In this document: one piece after another, positions 13,801 to 25,300 of the stretch
How positions within the stretch are numbered: position 1 is the first letter of the stretch
Layout: the number at the start of each line of letters is the position of its first letter
Origin: Gavia stellata
Lineage: Eukaryota > Chordata > Aves > Gaviiformes > Gaviidae
DNA length: 64,000 bases
Direction of reading: 5' to 3'
Assembly (NCBI RefSeq): GCF_030936135.1
Contig: NC_082599.1
Coordinates: 7,488,847-7,552,846, forward strand
Translations under genes and position numbers: made by a program
Notes under the pieces: generated by a model
Told to the model about the DNA's origin: nothing
Databases searched by the model: none
The model's input: the letters and a program-made list of their open reading frames with translations, nothing else

Positions 13801-16800
13801 CCTGCAAAAAATAAAGTTTGCGTGTATGAACAGTATCGTTCTTTTTACATAACCATTTTTGGTCACAATTTCAGTGCCAAGCACACTGAAGTTAGAAACG
13901 GTAGCATGAACACAACATATATAACGCCAACTCAGCATCCCTGTTTAATACACATTGTTTATGAACTTTTTTGTTGTTCTAAAAAAAAAAAAAAAACAAA
14001 CCCACCAGACACTTCCCTGTTTCTACTTTTAAAATTGAGACCTCTTATTCAGGTACATCGTTGAAGACATTTTAGCACTATAGCATTGTAACTTTGGGCA
14101 TTTGTGGTTTTCTAAAATCTTTTCCGGGAGCACTATTATATACTTTTCATAAGTTACATATGCTAACTAAGAGTTTGTTGTGGAATTTTGTGTTTGTTTC
14201 TTTTTTTTTTTAAAAAACAACTCATTCTTGATAATTATTTATTAGTGTTTCTTTACAAATATTTATTTATAAACTGACCTGTGAAAATAGCTTGGAATTA
14301 AAGTAACAAAAAAAAATACATGCCAGGAACCTGAACTGTAACTGATAGTGTGCAAAGATAATCATCTTTCCATTTTCAAATAGAGAGATTGCAGGAAAAA
14401 ACTATACACCTAATTTCACTTAGCCCAGGATCTCAGAAAAAGTAGAGCAAGAGCACCCCAATTATTACATAATTGAAGAACGAATCAGAGATTACAGCTC
14501 AAGAATTCAACCTATAGGGCCTCCAAAATAATGAGTAGTAGCTGCACAAACATGTAACAACAGAAAAATCTCTGCAATTCGTACTTCCAAACCAGTGATA
14601 GGGAACATCATAACCTGCTGTCTCTGTCAGCTGAGTTTGGTCCTCTGGAACCTTTCACACTGGCAACAAAGTCATATGAATAGGGAACACATTTCCCATT
14701 TGCTGATTCAAGCAAAAATCAGGCCAGTGCCAAAATACAGACAGAGCCAGCCTTCCTAACTATTTACAGAATCTAGCTACACATCGTATGTGTTTTTAGT
14801 TTAGTAAGGAACAAAAAAACCCACCCACCCACCAAAAAAAAAGAAAGAAAAGAATACCAATCTTTGACTGCTCTATTTGTCATTAATTAAATCCAGTCCA
14901 ACTATTAAAGAGGCACTTTAAATTGACAGGCCAATCAGTCACGCACAATCAGTTTAATATTAAACTTCATTTGCACAAACAGGAATAGTAATTCCAGAAA
15001 AAGCCCTGACTTTATCCCTCTTACTGACACAAAGGCTTGACGTGATGTTTTTAAATCTATTTATCAGAAGCATCTGTTATCAATTGAATAATTTCTTCTG
15101 GAATTTCTTTCCTAGCCCTGGATTCAATTCCCCTGCTGTGTGCCTTTCATTTCTTTCCTATCTGCCGTCTATGGATGTGTCAGCACCGTTGCTAGGAAAA
15201 CGAATCATTACAGCACAGAACACGTGTAGCTTGAACTCAAAGGTTTACACAACCCATTTTATTAGTGTAGTAATGGAGAATTGCAGTCAAATGACAATAT
15301 ACACAATAATAGATTACAGGAACACAAGGGAAGAACTTCACGGAACCAACCTGTTAACAATTGATGTGTGTCCTCGGTAAATGGCCAGGCACTGACCTGT
15401 CATCACATCCCACTTTCGAATGGTATGATCCGCGCTACACGTGAAGGCAGCCTCATTTTCTAAGTGGCAAAAGGTGATGTAACTTTCATGTCCTAGGAAT
15501 AACAAAGGAAATAAATTCAATCACTGTGCATGCAAGCAGGACAGATTAGTCGAGCTCTTCACCTTAACTAAAAGAAAAATACAACAAACAAACAGACTGA
15601 AACTCTAGTTTCAAATGCAACACCGTATTCTTCACATTTAAGGATATGTATAAAACACAACATTTCTAATTAACAGCAGAAAACTCTGCTTCATTGATAC
15701 AAGGATTAAGTGAAAGAGTAAAACAGTACAGTTCTACCAATCAGGCAGATCAAACAGTACATGAGCTAAATTAGTATCAGTATAGTAAAACTCAGACTAC
15801 TGAAGTTTAAAACCAGTAAAAATTGGCTTATTTTTTTTAATAAAGAAATGCTTTTGCTTGCTTCTTCTGAAGTCAGGAAAAAAAGGCTGCGTTTCAACCC
15901 AGACCATTGATTGTCAGGACACAAACAGCCCTAAATTAAAGCATGAAACTATGAAAAAAGGAAGCAACATGAGACTTACCAGCAAGTTTAGTTTCATTGT
16001 CCAAGCAGAATGAAACAAACAAAAAAACGTAACTGGTGAAAAGTCAGCCAATACTTCCCCCATTATGACTAATAACATGAATAAACCCCACAATTTTGAA
16101 AATATCAGTATACCTTTAACGAAATGACACAGAAAGAATGAATAAGAGCACAATTATTTATACAGTATTCACAGTATGTTGGGATTCTACAGTTACAGAA
16201 AAATAGACACAACTGCTACTCTAAAAATTTCATGCTGAAAAACAGGGTAATGATAGCAAAGAGGAATCAATATTACAACCTTAAGCTTTTGTTGTTGCTT
16301 AGCAAGATGTGTAATTTCTCTATTGTATCATTAAATGCACCCTATTTAAAAATCACCTTAGGATTCAAGTCCCAGCTTTGTCCAAGATCTCTTGTGTGAA
16401 ATCGCTGTCACCTATCTAATCGTTGGGATAGTATTATCTTGCACTCTTTTGTTTTAATTATTTAGACTGTAAGCTTTCAAGATCAGAACTGTTAAGCAGC
16501 TATCACAAAAGAGCCCCAGATTTTGGTTAAAGCTGGTGGGCCCTAATGTGATTTAAATAACCCTGTTCTTTGAGGAGAAAAGAAAAAATATAAGAAGGAC
16601 AAATGTGATTAAAGAGAGACAGATGGACAGACAAAGATATTAGAAAAACAGAATCATGTCGTAGAATAAAGAGATGGTAAAAAAACTGAGGGAAAGCAGA
16701 CTGCCCAGTAAAACACTTCGTTTCACTGACAGCAAAAAGCAGATTTTATTACAACTCCTGTAGTTCAAAAGCCTTGCTGTAGTTCAAAAGTGAACCAGAA

Positions 16801-18418
16801 TCCATATTACAAACACACATCTTGTTTCCTCTTAAGCAAATACACCAGATGTCAAAAATTAAACAGATCACCAGGGCTATAAGCAAAACTATACCCATCC
16901 TCACATTTTTATGAAAACTTTTTGCAAAGCAACTTAAATGGGACCAGTTTCAACCACCAGCATTTTTCTCACAGCATCATGTAATCCTGTTCTCAGAAGA
17001 TCAAAAAAGCGTCTTGGTTACTGCACCAAAGTCTGTCAGTCAGATTTTAACCAGCAAGAATACTTGAGCCACGCAAAGGATGCCAAAACTCCCTGTGGCA
17101 GACAAGGTCTGGTGCTGGTCTGGTCAAAAGCAGCCACGACAGAAGTCTGTTGGTTGTGCTGTGGTGGAAGCTTGAACCTGTGTTATAGATACAGGTTTAT
17201 CAGTAATTATAGCTCGTATGATACAAATTTACACAACTGTGTGCGTGTGTAAACATAAAATACATACAATTATCTGACTGACAGTTCACAAACCATCTAG
17301 CCAATCTTCTTTAGAGTTTACCCCAAATGCTAGCAGTACATAGGCCAGATTCTGAATATTAGCCAATGTATTTCTCTTTCTAGTTAAAAGGTAATTGGTG
17401 GTTTAAAGGGATTTCTAAGCCTAAAGCAAATGCAGTGAGTTTTCCAGAAGCTAGAACCATGGCAGGATGTGGGGAAAAAAGACAATACTCCATAGTTAAA
17501 AACAAGCAAGAAAACAAACAACAGCAAAAAAAAAAATCACAGCAACGTGATTTCTTCTTTGGAAGAAAAAAGGATCAGAAATTCCAAATTTAAGAGCTTT
17601 TTTTTCCCCGTGTTAAGAGAAAAGAACATGAGTAAGTGAGAATACAAACATCTTTAGTCCACATCTGACTGCTGCATAACTGTACTTTCTACAGACGTTT
17701 TTATTTTCTTTTTAATTATTGAGATGCTAGTCTAAGGATAATAAATTTTGTTTAAAATGCAAAATCAATTTAAAATTAAAAAGCCCAGCGATTAACATTT
17801 CTGCGTGTCAAATGTGGGGGGAAAAACAGCCTATTTAGTAAGGTTTCTTTCCAGACTTCTGGGTCAAGAGGTTCTAAATAAAGATTGTCTGGAAAATGAG
17901 ATGATTAAAAGGACACCAAAAAAAAAAAAAAAAAAAAAGAGCGAGAATAACAAAAAGTCCAGATTTCATCAGAGTGTAAAACAGAGGGCTTCCAGAAAGA
18001 GACATAAGTTAAACAACTGCTATGTTCCACACCCTGAGATAAAAGGATCCATGCATTCAGTAGCACTGGTAACCTGTTTTGGGTTGAAACAGCTTCTGCT
18101 TAACATTACTGTAACCAATACTCAAAAAACACAAAACAAAACAAGCATGATTTTGGCTGCCCAGCAGGCTGCAGTGACTGAAAGAGACCAGAACATGCTG
18201 TATGGCCCGTGCCAGGCTTTAGACTCAAAAACTAGACAAAAAGAAGCTATTGTACCTTGGAAGTGGCCATGGCACTGGCTGTCGGCAGTGCTCCAGAGCC
18301 GCGCAGTGCCATCCTCACTACCCGTGAGCAGGCGCTGCCCATCTGGGCTCAGGCTTAGCCAGTTGATGCCTCCTTGGTGATCTGTGCAGACCTTCACCGC
18401 TGAGCCACTGTTGCCCAT
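4751..18418 (-). CDS. WDR86: WDR86, WD repeat domain 86 (partial, 3' end outside window)
   Basis: Four spliced coding exons (18418-18256, 15492-15351, 13801-13369, 4886-4751) join in frame into 291 codons plus one base. All visible junctions are GT-AG. The translation matches vertebrate WDR86 throughout, beginning with MGNSGSAVKVC against human MGGGGSALRVC. Six WD40 blades are seen, each ending in a D-x5-W-type strand with Trp at residues 42, 82, 122, 182, 224 and 264. The spacing is 40-42 residues except for 60 between blades 3 and 4, where 11 consecutive Glu (153-163) sit in a loop. The family is about 376 aa in human, so roughly 85 C-terminal residues are missing, off the left edge. WD40 propellers are protein-interaction scaffolds; no specific partner of WDR86 is assured. 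The start at 18418 is the first ATG in frame and has A at -3 and G at +4. Confidence 0.95.
5736..5894. repeat. 159-bp dispersed direct repeat, copy A
   Basis: This segment recurs at 7316-7474, 1580 bp away, with only three substitutions (G/A, G/C, T/C) and no gaps over 159 bp. The flanks are unrelated on both sides, so only this block was copied. It lies within WDR86 intron 3 and has no recognisable coding content or transposon ends. Confidence 0.95.
6793..6808. repeat. AAT microsatellite
   Basis: About five AAT units lie in WDR86 intron 3. Confidence 0.8.
6825..6960 (+). mobile_element. Possible ancient MIR/CORE-SINE fragment
   Basis: CCCTACTTTATAGATGAGGA resembles the conserved core of MIR-type SINEs (recalled as TTTACAGATGAGGAAAC), and the sequence before it (CAAAGCACCTTACAA) is typical of such old repeats. 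The evidence is weak and from memory. Confidence 0.3.
7316..7474. repeat. 159-bp dispersed direct repeat, copy B
   Basis: This is the second copy of the block at 5736-5894, about 98% identical and in the same orientation. The boundaries are sharp: shared sequence starts at GCCTCACTCTGG and ends at GACTATAACAC. Confidence 0.95.
13369..13801 (-). CDS. WDR86: WDR86 coding exon 3 with polyglutamate tract
   Basis: The 433-nt exon lies between acceptor TTGCAG|GATC and donor GAG|GTAAGA and ends in phase 0 at Glu246. It encodes WD blades 3, 4 and 5, with Trp122 in GSYDRTARCW, Trp182 in GSTDCTVKVW and Trp224 in GSTDYTIRTW. Between blades 3 and 4 a mixed GAA/GAG run at 13650-13618 encodes 11 Glu. The human protein has a differently sequenced, Glu/Ala-containing loop at this point. 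Confidence 0.95.
13802..15350 (-). other. WDR86 intron 2
   Basis: This 1.5-kb intron has poly-A tracts on the plus strand (13981-13995, 14823-14840) and a CCCA run near 14820. Nothing else is recognisable. Confidence 0.85.
15351..15492 (-). CDS. WDR86: WDR86 coding exon 2
   Basis: The 142-nt exon lies between acceptor CTAG|GA and donor AACAG|GTTGG and encodes residues 55-101 plus two bases of Arg102. It contains HESYITFCHLENEAAF and WD blade 2 (CSADHTIRKWD, Trp82), ending at GHTSIVNR as in mammalian WDR86. Confidence 0.95.
15493..18255 (-). other. WDR86 intron 1
   Basis: This 2.8-kb intron holds a possible decayed LINE 3' end near 16440-16565, a short 19-bp-spaced repeat of CTGTAGTTCAAAAG (16758 and 16777), and an about 20-nt poly-A at 17919-17938. 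No exon was recognised. Confidence 0.85.
16440..16565 (+). mobile_element. Possible ancient LINE 3'-end fragment
   Basis: TTTAGACTGTAAGCTTTCAA followed by a decayed GCCCCAGATTTTGG..GGGCCCTAATG segment resembles the old L2/CR1-like 3' end also suspected near 2115-2185. The recognition is from memory and the copy is strongly diverged. Confidence 0.4.
18256..18418 (-). CDS. WDR86: WDR86 coding exon 1
   Basis: This exon runs from the start codon (18418-18416) to the donor CCAAG|GTAC and encodes residues 1-54 plus one base of Gly55. It holds WD blade 1, with GSEDGTARLW ending at Trp42. Frame and sequence match the mammalian orthologue closely around GGINWLSLSPDG. The exon probably extends upstream as 5' UTR to a strong acceptor at 18573-18572. 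Confidence 0.95.
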
Positions 18419-18460
18419 CCTGCCGGTCGGTCCCAGCGAAGGCAAAGGCTGCGGGTCAGA

Positions 18461-18532
18461 TCATAGGCGCTGTGCAACCCCCAGACCGTGCTCTGGGCCT
18501 CCAGCCGTCTCCCACCAACCAACTTCAGCCAT
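18461..18532 (-). other. Upstream ORF in probable WDR86 5' UTR
   Basis: If the first coding exon begins at the acceptor at 18573-18572, its leader contains an ATG at 18532 with G at -3 and G at +4. This opens a 23-codon frame (MAEVGWWETAGG...) that stops at 18461, 43 nt before the WDR86 ATG. It could lower WDR86 translation. This depends on the inferred leader being transcribed. Confidence 0.5.
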
Positions 18533-18570
18533 TACCTCAGCTCCAAAAAATCAGCAGGGTAGTCCAGACT

Positions 18571-18600
18571 CCTGCATAGGGACACAAAGGAGGAAGAGGA
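18571..18600 (-). promoter_or_regulatory. Candidate splice acceptor for WDR86 5' UTR intron
   Basis: On the minus strand, pyrimidine-rich TCTTCCTCTTCCTCC.. and CCCTATGCAG|GAGTC form a textbook acceptor about 150 nt upstream of the start codon. It suggests that the exon carrying the ATG is not the first exon and that transcription starts in the CpG island upstream. Confidence 0.55.
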
Positions 18601-18739
18601 AGACACGTTAAATCATTTCATCTCCCTCGTGGATACATCACTTTCTCAGTCAGGGTGTGCTGAAGCCATTGACCGCCTTTTTCTCCGCAGGAACTGAAAC
18701 CCTACCGTGCAAGACGACCCTTCAGCCACACGCTCACTA

Positions 18740-20110
18740 GTGTGCCTTCTCCATGGGCACAGAGGTACGTCCAGCCCCTTGGAGAGGACCCAGCCTGGAC
18801 GGCGGCGGTACCGCTACCTGGTGCCCCGCTCCTGAGGCTCCCGGCACGCTGCTGCTTCTTGAAGCAGTTTCAAGGCTAACTTGGGGCACGCTGAAGAAGC
18901 GACGCCTCCGAGGCAGGGAAGCCCAGCCTCAGGCGGCCCCCAACGCCCCGAGGGGCCGCCTGCCCCCTCCCCCGGCCGCTGCGGGATCACCTCAGCGGCC
19001 CCCAGCCCTCCCCGCCCCGGGCTGCCGCCATCCCTCCCACACGGCCCCCCGGCATCTCCGCCCTCGGCACTTACTCACCGCCCCGGACGCGGCCCCGGGT
19101 GGAGGCGCGGGGCTCGTCTCCGGCGGGGAGATCCCGCACTCACCCTCCGGGGAGAAGGAACCTCCTCCCGCCGGGGCCGGGGGCGGGGGGGCCGGAGCCA
19201 GCGCCGGGCCGAGCGCGGGATCCCCCCCGCCGCCGCCTCCGCCCTGCGGGGAGGCGGGAAGGGCTCCCCTCCGCCCCCGCCGCCGGGCCGAGGCGGGCGC
19301 CCCGCCGCCGCCGCCGTGCCCCCCTCAGGCCACCTCGGGGCGGTTCCCTACCCCCAGCGCCGGCCCTCTCTCCATTACCTCCCCCTCCATGTTAGAGCTG
19401 CTTCCAACCGCGGCAGCCCCCCTCCCCGGGGCGGGAAGCCGCGGCCTCCCCCCGCCCACGCCGCTGCCTCGGTGCTACCGCTCCCCTCCTTGTCCTCCCG
19501 GGAGGTGCGCGGCCGCTCTGCCCCTCCGGGACGGCCTCCCCCCGCAGCAGCCCCCCTTTTCAGGGGAAAGAGGCATTCCCCGACCCCTCTCGCCGCCCGC
19601 CTCCCCGGGGCTCGAAGCCGCCCCTTACCTCATTTCGGTCACCCGGCGGTGAGGGAGGAAGCGTTGAGGGGCAGGAGGGTCTCTCCCGGCCGGGGACCCT
19701 TTAATAACGGCATTACAACCAAAACAACCCGACAACACTCCCACACGCCCAGCGGGGTCCCCAGGCTTGTCCTCGGGGGGAGGCACCGCTTCCTGCCGCA
19801 CGTTTCTCCCCCTCAGGCTGCCTGCCGGCCCCGCGGCGCGGCTGCACCCCCCGGGGGCACCGGCCTCTTGGCGGGCTCCCCGGCAGGCAGCGGCGGTTCC
19901 TCCCCGGCTTCTCAGGCCGGTGACTCCCGAGGAGCCACCGACGCTTGTGCTGCCGAGCTGGGGACTGGCTTTGAGGGAAGCCAGCGCCTTTTGTTCCTCC
20001 TCTTGCCCCCATCCCTGGGCGAGCTGCCGCCAAACTTCTCCTCAGGAGCCCCCCCACGGGAGCCCCAAACCCCCTCTCTTGCTCTGCACCTACCCGAAGC
20101 TTTTTGGGCT
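18740..20110. promoter_or_regulatory. CpG island, probable WDR86 promoter
   Basis: About 1.4 kb is extremely G+C- and CpG-rich, unlike the AT-leaning flanks. It lies just upstream of the WDR86 start codon on the minus strand. Several consensus minus-strand splice donors occur inside: GAG|GTAAGG at 19629, AGG|GTGAGT at 19144 and GCG|GTGAGT at 19079. These fit one or more non-coding first exons. Long open frames in either direction here (for example 18881-20299 plus) arise from the composition, being Pro/Gly/Ala/Arg-rich and without domains, and are not called as genes. Confidence 0.85.
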
Positions 20111-22345
20111 GTTTCTTGTCAATGCGGCCCCTCGCCTCATCCACCACCGGTACCCCATGGGCTGCGCTGGTGGTGGGGCCCTCAGCCTTGTGCTGCCCCA
20201 AACCGCCTGGCCAAGGGCTCCGACATGGTGGGGTGGCGGGGTGGAGCTGCTCCAAAGCGGGGCTCCGCTGCCTTGGGAGCGGTGCGAAACATGGGCTGAA
20301 AGGATCCCGTCCCACCGTGGTGTAATTAAACATACAAAGGATAAATCCACGGGGCCAAGAAAAGTGACATAGGGAAGCCAAGAGGTCCCAGCAAGGCAGC
20401 AGCAGGGTCCAATGTGGATCCCCCCCCATAAGAAATGGCGAATTGCGGCTAATTTACTGCTAAAAACATGCTGGCAGCAGTAGGATAAATCACAATACCC
20501 ACTTCTCCCGGCTTCCACCCCATTTGATCAGAAAAGCACCTTTTTGTGTCAAATCACCAGCCTCGAAACGAGCCCATCGGCTCCATTTCACACCGTTGTG
20601 TCAGTATGGGGGTTCACCAGGTGCTCGCAGACACTTAACAAGGCATCAGCCCTGCTCCGGCATGATGTGTTTCTGTGCGTGGGCTGTCCAGAAATGCGTG
20701 TGTTAAATGGATACTTCACGGGATATGTTATTTTGCACAGCATATTCTGGCAGGGGCGAAACAGGCCTAGTATGTCACACCCAACACAAACACGAGGTGA
20801 TCCCGATTCGGCTGCCGGTTGTAGCCATGCGACCATGGAGAAGCTTGCAAGACAGAGCTGTCGGGCTGCGAATTCGGGTTTTGTGAGGGTCAGGTCGAGT
20901 CCTGTGGCATATCGTCACCAGCCAGCTCTTTTCTGAAGACAAGTGTTTCAGCACAACCCCCGCGTGTTCAAGAAATGACCAAGAACTTTTGGTGTGAGAT
21001 GTGAGCACTGGATTTCTTCCCTCTGAAAATCACATTATCTGTAGAAAGATATGTTTTTTGGACATGGAGGCCTGGGAATCGGCTGCTCTCAGGGAGTGTC
21101 CCTCGCCATCTGCTCGTACATCTGTCAAATCCACTCACAAACCCCTGCCCGGAGTCCTTGTTCGAGAAACTGTAGGATAGATTAGCACTCCTTTTTATTT
21201 TCCTACGCTGCTGTGATGTGAACGCAAGGGAAAATTCAGACGGAAGGGGTATTTTGTTAGGTTTGAGGCAGGTATGCGCATTTTAAACACATGCAGTTTA
21301 AATCTCCAGGGGAGGCTGAGCTAGAGGGGAAGCCCTTGGCCACAGCTCAGCTGTGCATCGGCTGTGAGAGAGCCCCTGGGAGCAGAGGGTGTGCTGTTCC
21401 TTTCCCCTTTTTTTAAAGCCCTTTCAAGGTTTTTTATCGTTATTTCAAATTAATATTTCCCTCCTGTGGTGACTGATGAAAGCATCTGAGCTTTTGGATA
21501 TGTTCATGAATATTTATTCATTTTCTTTAGGTTTTTTTAAATATTCTTTTTCTGTTGGTTTTATCTGCCTGCATTTTAGATAATTTTTTCTTATTACATT
21601 TTTGTTCTCCTTTTTTTTTAATTGTGGTACAATGAGGAAAACAAAAGAAAGTTATCTGCTCTTTGATTTTGCTCCTCGGGGCCCAAATCCTGCAATGAAC
21701 CCTCCTTCATCCAGACACCCGAGGATGTGCAAGTACAAAACTCAGGATTGCTGGTATGCATTTCACTTGTCATTCTCCAACAATTTTCTATTAGCTATGT
21801 ACATAAAAACAGATACGTACACACAGAGATGCATGAGCTGCTCCCGTAACATCCAGATAAATATAAAACCTTGAGAAGGCATTTAGATGTTTAGGGCTAG
21901 ATTCATAGTACATCATTTGTGGGATCTAGTGGCTATTACTAGGTTTGGAGCCAAGTTTAAACTCTTGGCAGTCACCAGGAGTAAACGAAGGATGTGAAGT
22001 TTAGATCAGCTACATTGTCTTTTGGAAAGGGAGAGGTGTGCCTCTATCCTTCACCATGGACTATGCCAGGGGTCCAAAATCAGCAGGTTCTTAATTCTCT
22101 TCCATTAAGTAGGATAAATTGGGACCTTTGTCTTTAAAACATACCTTCATTCCACCGGAGGTTCAAGCCGTTCTCACATCACTGATTCAGAGACAAAACA
22201 GTGCAGGGAGACTCCTTAAATCCCCGCCAAGACAGTAATGGTTGGGTGCAAAATCTTCATCCCAAATTATTTGTGTTTAGACTCACCTGACAGACCTTCA
22301 GACATAAGGCTCAGGCTCCCAGCCCTGCTGTAAGACTTATTTAAG

Positions 22346-22385
22346 TCAGCATTTACATCAGTAGCTGCACTGATGTAAATGCTGA
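22346..22385. repeat. Perfect inverted repeat, 17-bp arms with 6-nt spacer
   Basis: TCAGCATTTACATCAGT (22346-22362) is followed by AGCTGC and then its exact reverse complement (22369-22385). The single strand would fold into a 17-bp hairpin with a six-base loop. Pairing does not continue into the flanks. It could be the core of an old palindromic repeat, a short foldback element or a dyad binding site. Confidence 0.95.
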
Positions 22386-25300
22386 AGAACGTTTCGATTG
22401 CAATAATGATGCAAATTACATCAATAATTTTATGGATGCTGTTTGTGGGGGAAGGAACACAGGCATCCTCTCCAGATTCACCTCCCCCTTCTGGGGCCTT
22501 GGGTATCTGGATGGATTGCTATGGTCTTTGATGGACAACAAAGGCTCTTTTGTTCTGTCAAAGAAGCAGAGCCAACAACGCCCCAAAGAAGTCAGCACCA
22601 AGAGCTCCACTCACCCGACAAAAAACAAAAGAATAAAGTGTGCAGCAATGCAAATTATCTTTCTCAGATAATTAACCCCTTCCATCAGCCCAACCCCTCC
22701 GCATTCCTGCAGAAGGACCTTTCTGGCTGCCAGCACCTTTTCACTTTTATCCTATTGCTCTGCTTCAGGCTGTCAACCCCAATAACTGTCAGAATTGCTG
22801 ATAATTAAGTATTGCCTCCTTTCTTCACCTCAGAAAATTGCAAAAGCCAACTAATTCTCCTAAAACTACTGTCAGGGGCCTGGAAGATCGATAGTGGCAT
22901 ATCCTGCACTGACATCCAGCCTTGGTTTTTTTTGAATCAAACACATCATTATAGTCAATGAGAACTGTTAGCCTCAAAAGCATGTTACATAGTGTCTCCA
23001 GAGGCAAGGTTCCTCACTGAGCAAATCTAGTCTACACTAAGAAAATTGCCTTGGTAGGGTTAAATGTAATTTAAAAATCAATCAGTTACACTAGTACAAT
23101 GTAAATAAAATTTAACATTAAATAGATTTAAATGTAGCTTCTACTGGTTTGATTTAATTCAAAACATTATCATCGTCTAAGTAGCTTCACTTGCATTAAG
23201 AGTTGGCATTGGTGAAGGCAGATTGATTTTACATGGATTTAATTATCAAAACTCCAGCAGATGTAGCCTTACTCTGAAGTGAGGATGGGGGAGCAGAAGT
23301 CAGCACCGTTTCTTGAATAGTATGTGACCACGTCCTGCTGCACAGACCCAGCTAAGGCTCAAAGGGAGGGGAGAAGCTGCCCTCTCCTTCTCTTCCCTCC
23401 ATCCTTTATCCAAAGTCCAGTAACAGCAACATTCAACTTTTCCTGGCAGAGACATACTTCAGCTAAAAGATGGGCACAGAGCTTTGTGTTAAAATGCCAC
23501 AGCATAGCTTTGTAGGATAAAATGTCTTGATTTCCCAGCCCAATGCCACAAGTCAATGGAAGCCAGAAAACTTGCAATTCTGAAAGGAAATACCTTCTAG
23601 GCAATGTGTAATCAGCCTGGGGAACTCATTGCCACAGGATGCTATTGCGGCCAAGCATTTAACAAAGAAATTCCCTAATAATTCATACCAGTGGGACCTC
23701 ACCAGCCCTCAAAATTTGTCATAGACCACCGTGTAGCTTTAGATCCATATGGGGCTTTGCACCCTGGTCACAGTGCAGGGGCAGGCTGTGACCATGCATT
23801 ACATCTAGGCTGTGTGTAATATTGCTTGGGGGCCTCTTTAAAACAAGGGTTGGTTTGATCCACAGACCAGCTGCAATCTTCCTGTCATAGTAGTGTCTAT
23901 GTGTGGGACCACACGTTCTTTAGAGCAGTCCTCTTGCCACCCAGATTAGAAGACCTGTTCGAGTACACCATGGTTCCCTTCCAGCCTGCGTGCTGAGCCT
24001 CTCTTCCCATGTAGGCAGTGCAGGAGGGACGTTGTGTGCCTGCACCGCTCAAACAGTGTCAATTCGTAGCTGGAGTGCAGAACCAGGCTTCACAAAACCC
24101 TAACACACAGAGCACCAGTGCATGAGGCACCACTGGGAATAGGACTGGAGAAGCACATGTGGAGGTACACAGACAACTGTAGTACTGGCAATTGGATTAG
24201 GAAACACCAAAAAATGTTTTGGAAGATGTATAGACCCTCAACATCTGCCTACTCTGGAATTTCATGCATGCTCCTGGGTCATCCAAAAGCCTTCAGAGGC
24301 TCTGGGCAGAGTTGCCCCTATGTGCAGTTCTGCACACCATCTGAAGTTACCCTTTCAGACTTCAGACCCAAGCTTCATGACTTAAGTCAGCATTGCAGTT
24401 CCTTCTGAGCCCTCTGCAACTGGCCTCTTTTACAGGCAACACAGTTCTTCCTTTTCTCATATAAGTATGGATCCTTTGCAGCTTAAAATCTCCTGGAGTG
24501 CTCAGAAGTCTAGCTTGGGTATAAACATTTAGCAAATTTCCCCTACAGGACAAAAGATGGTTGGAAACACCTACCCTAGGATTTCCTGTAAACATCTACA
24601 AAGTTCTTTGGTTTTTAATCAGATCTGAAGCAGTGTTTCCAAACAAGTTCTTTCTGAAAATACTTGGTTTTCTACTTTTCCTATACTGCTGTAACAAGCA
24701 TACCTGTCTGCAAAACTCATGTATGTCTCTGCTGTCCACAGCTGCTTTACCTAGGTGGATGGACTACTCCTCATCAGTGTCAGGAGTCTGAAAGCCTGGG
24801 ATCTGGAAAAATCAAGCGGTATTCACTGACCGAGCAAGTGGTTAGGTGATGGTAATACTGCTGGTTGATACAAATGGGGTCTTAGTACCTAATCCCAATG
24901 TCAGTCCCTGGTGGCAATGGGAGTTTACCCAAGAACTTGGAGTGGAGGGAGGCTATTGCATTAACTTTTTGCTGTGATGAACCGATGGCTTAAAAACTGC
25001 TGCTGTGAAGGCATCTTATCTCTCTGGTTAAGAAAGCAGCTGCAATTTCCTAGAAATTTTTAAGATGCTACATGCCAGGAAGTGTAAGATCTCACGGCAG
25101 CTGTTTCAAAGATTACTGTAAACAGCTTCCTCCTCACATAGTCTATAGATGGCAAGGCCCTTCCATCATGTCACTGCATAGTGGGAGCTTTACTGCATAA
25201 TTCAAAATTACAAATATTTACAAAATTACAAAATAATAGTCAAAAGCTCATTTTACCCTGTTCTCTACTTCGATGGGGAGCCCTGCTGTTTCTTCCAGAC

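Noticed and set aside
18421-18445. N-terminal extension of WDR86 (frame open upstream to 18445)
   Set aside because: The codon at 18445 is TTG, not ATG; the first ATG in frame is 18418 and aligns with the human start.
18448-18453. Alternative splice acceptor CCCGCAG| at 18450-18449 for the WDR86 first coding exon
   Set aside because: It has a weak pyrimidine tract; the acceptor at 18573-18572 is much stronger, so this one was not called.
18753-20299. Long plus-strand open frames (299 and 472 codons) and minus-strand frames in the CpG island
   Set aside because: They are Pro/Arg/Gly/Ala-rich with no domain or homology I recognise. GC-rich DNA rarely contains stop codons, and consensus donors for WDR86 run on the opposite strand through the same sequence.
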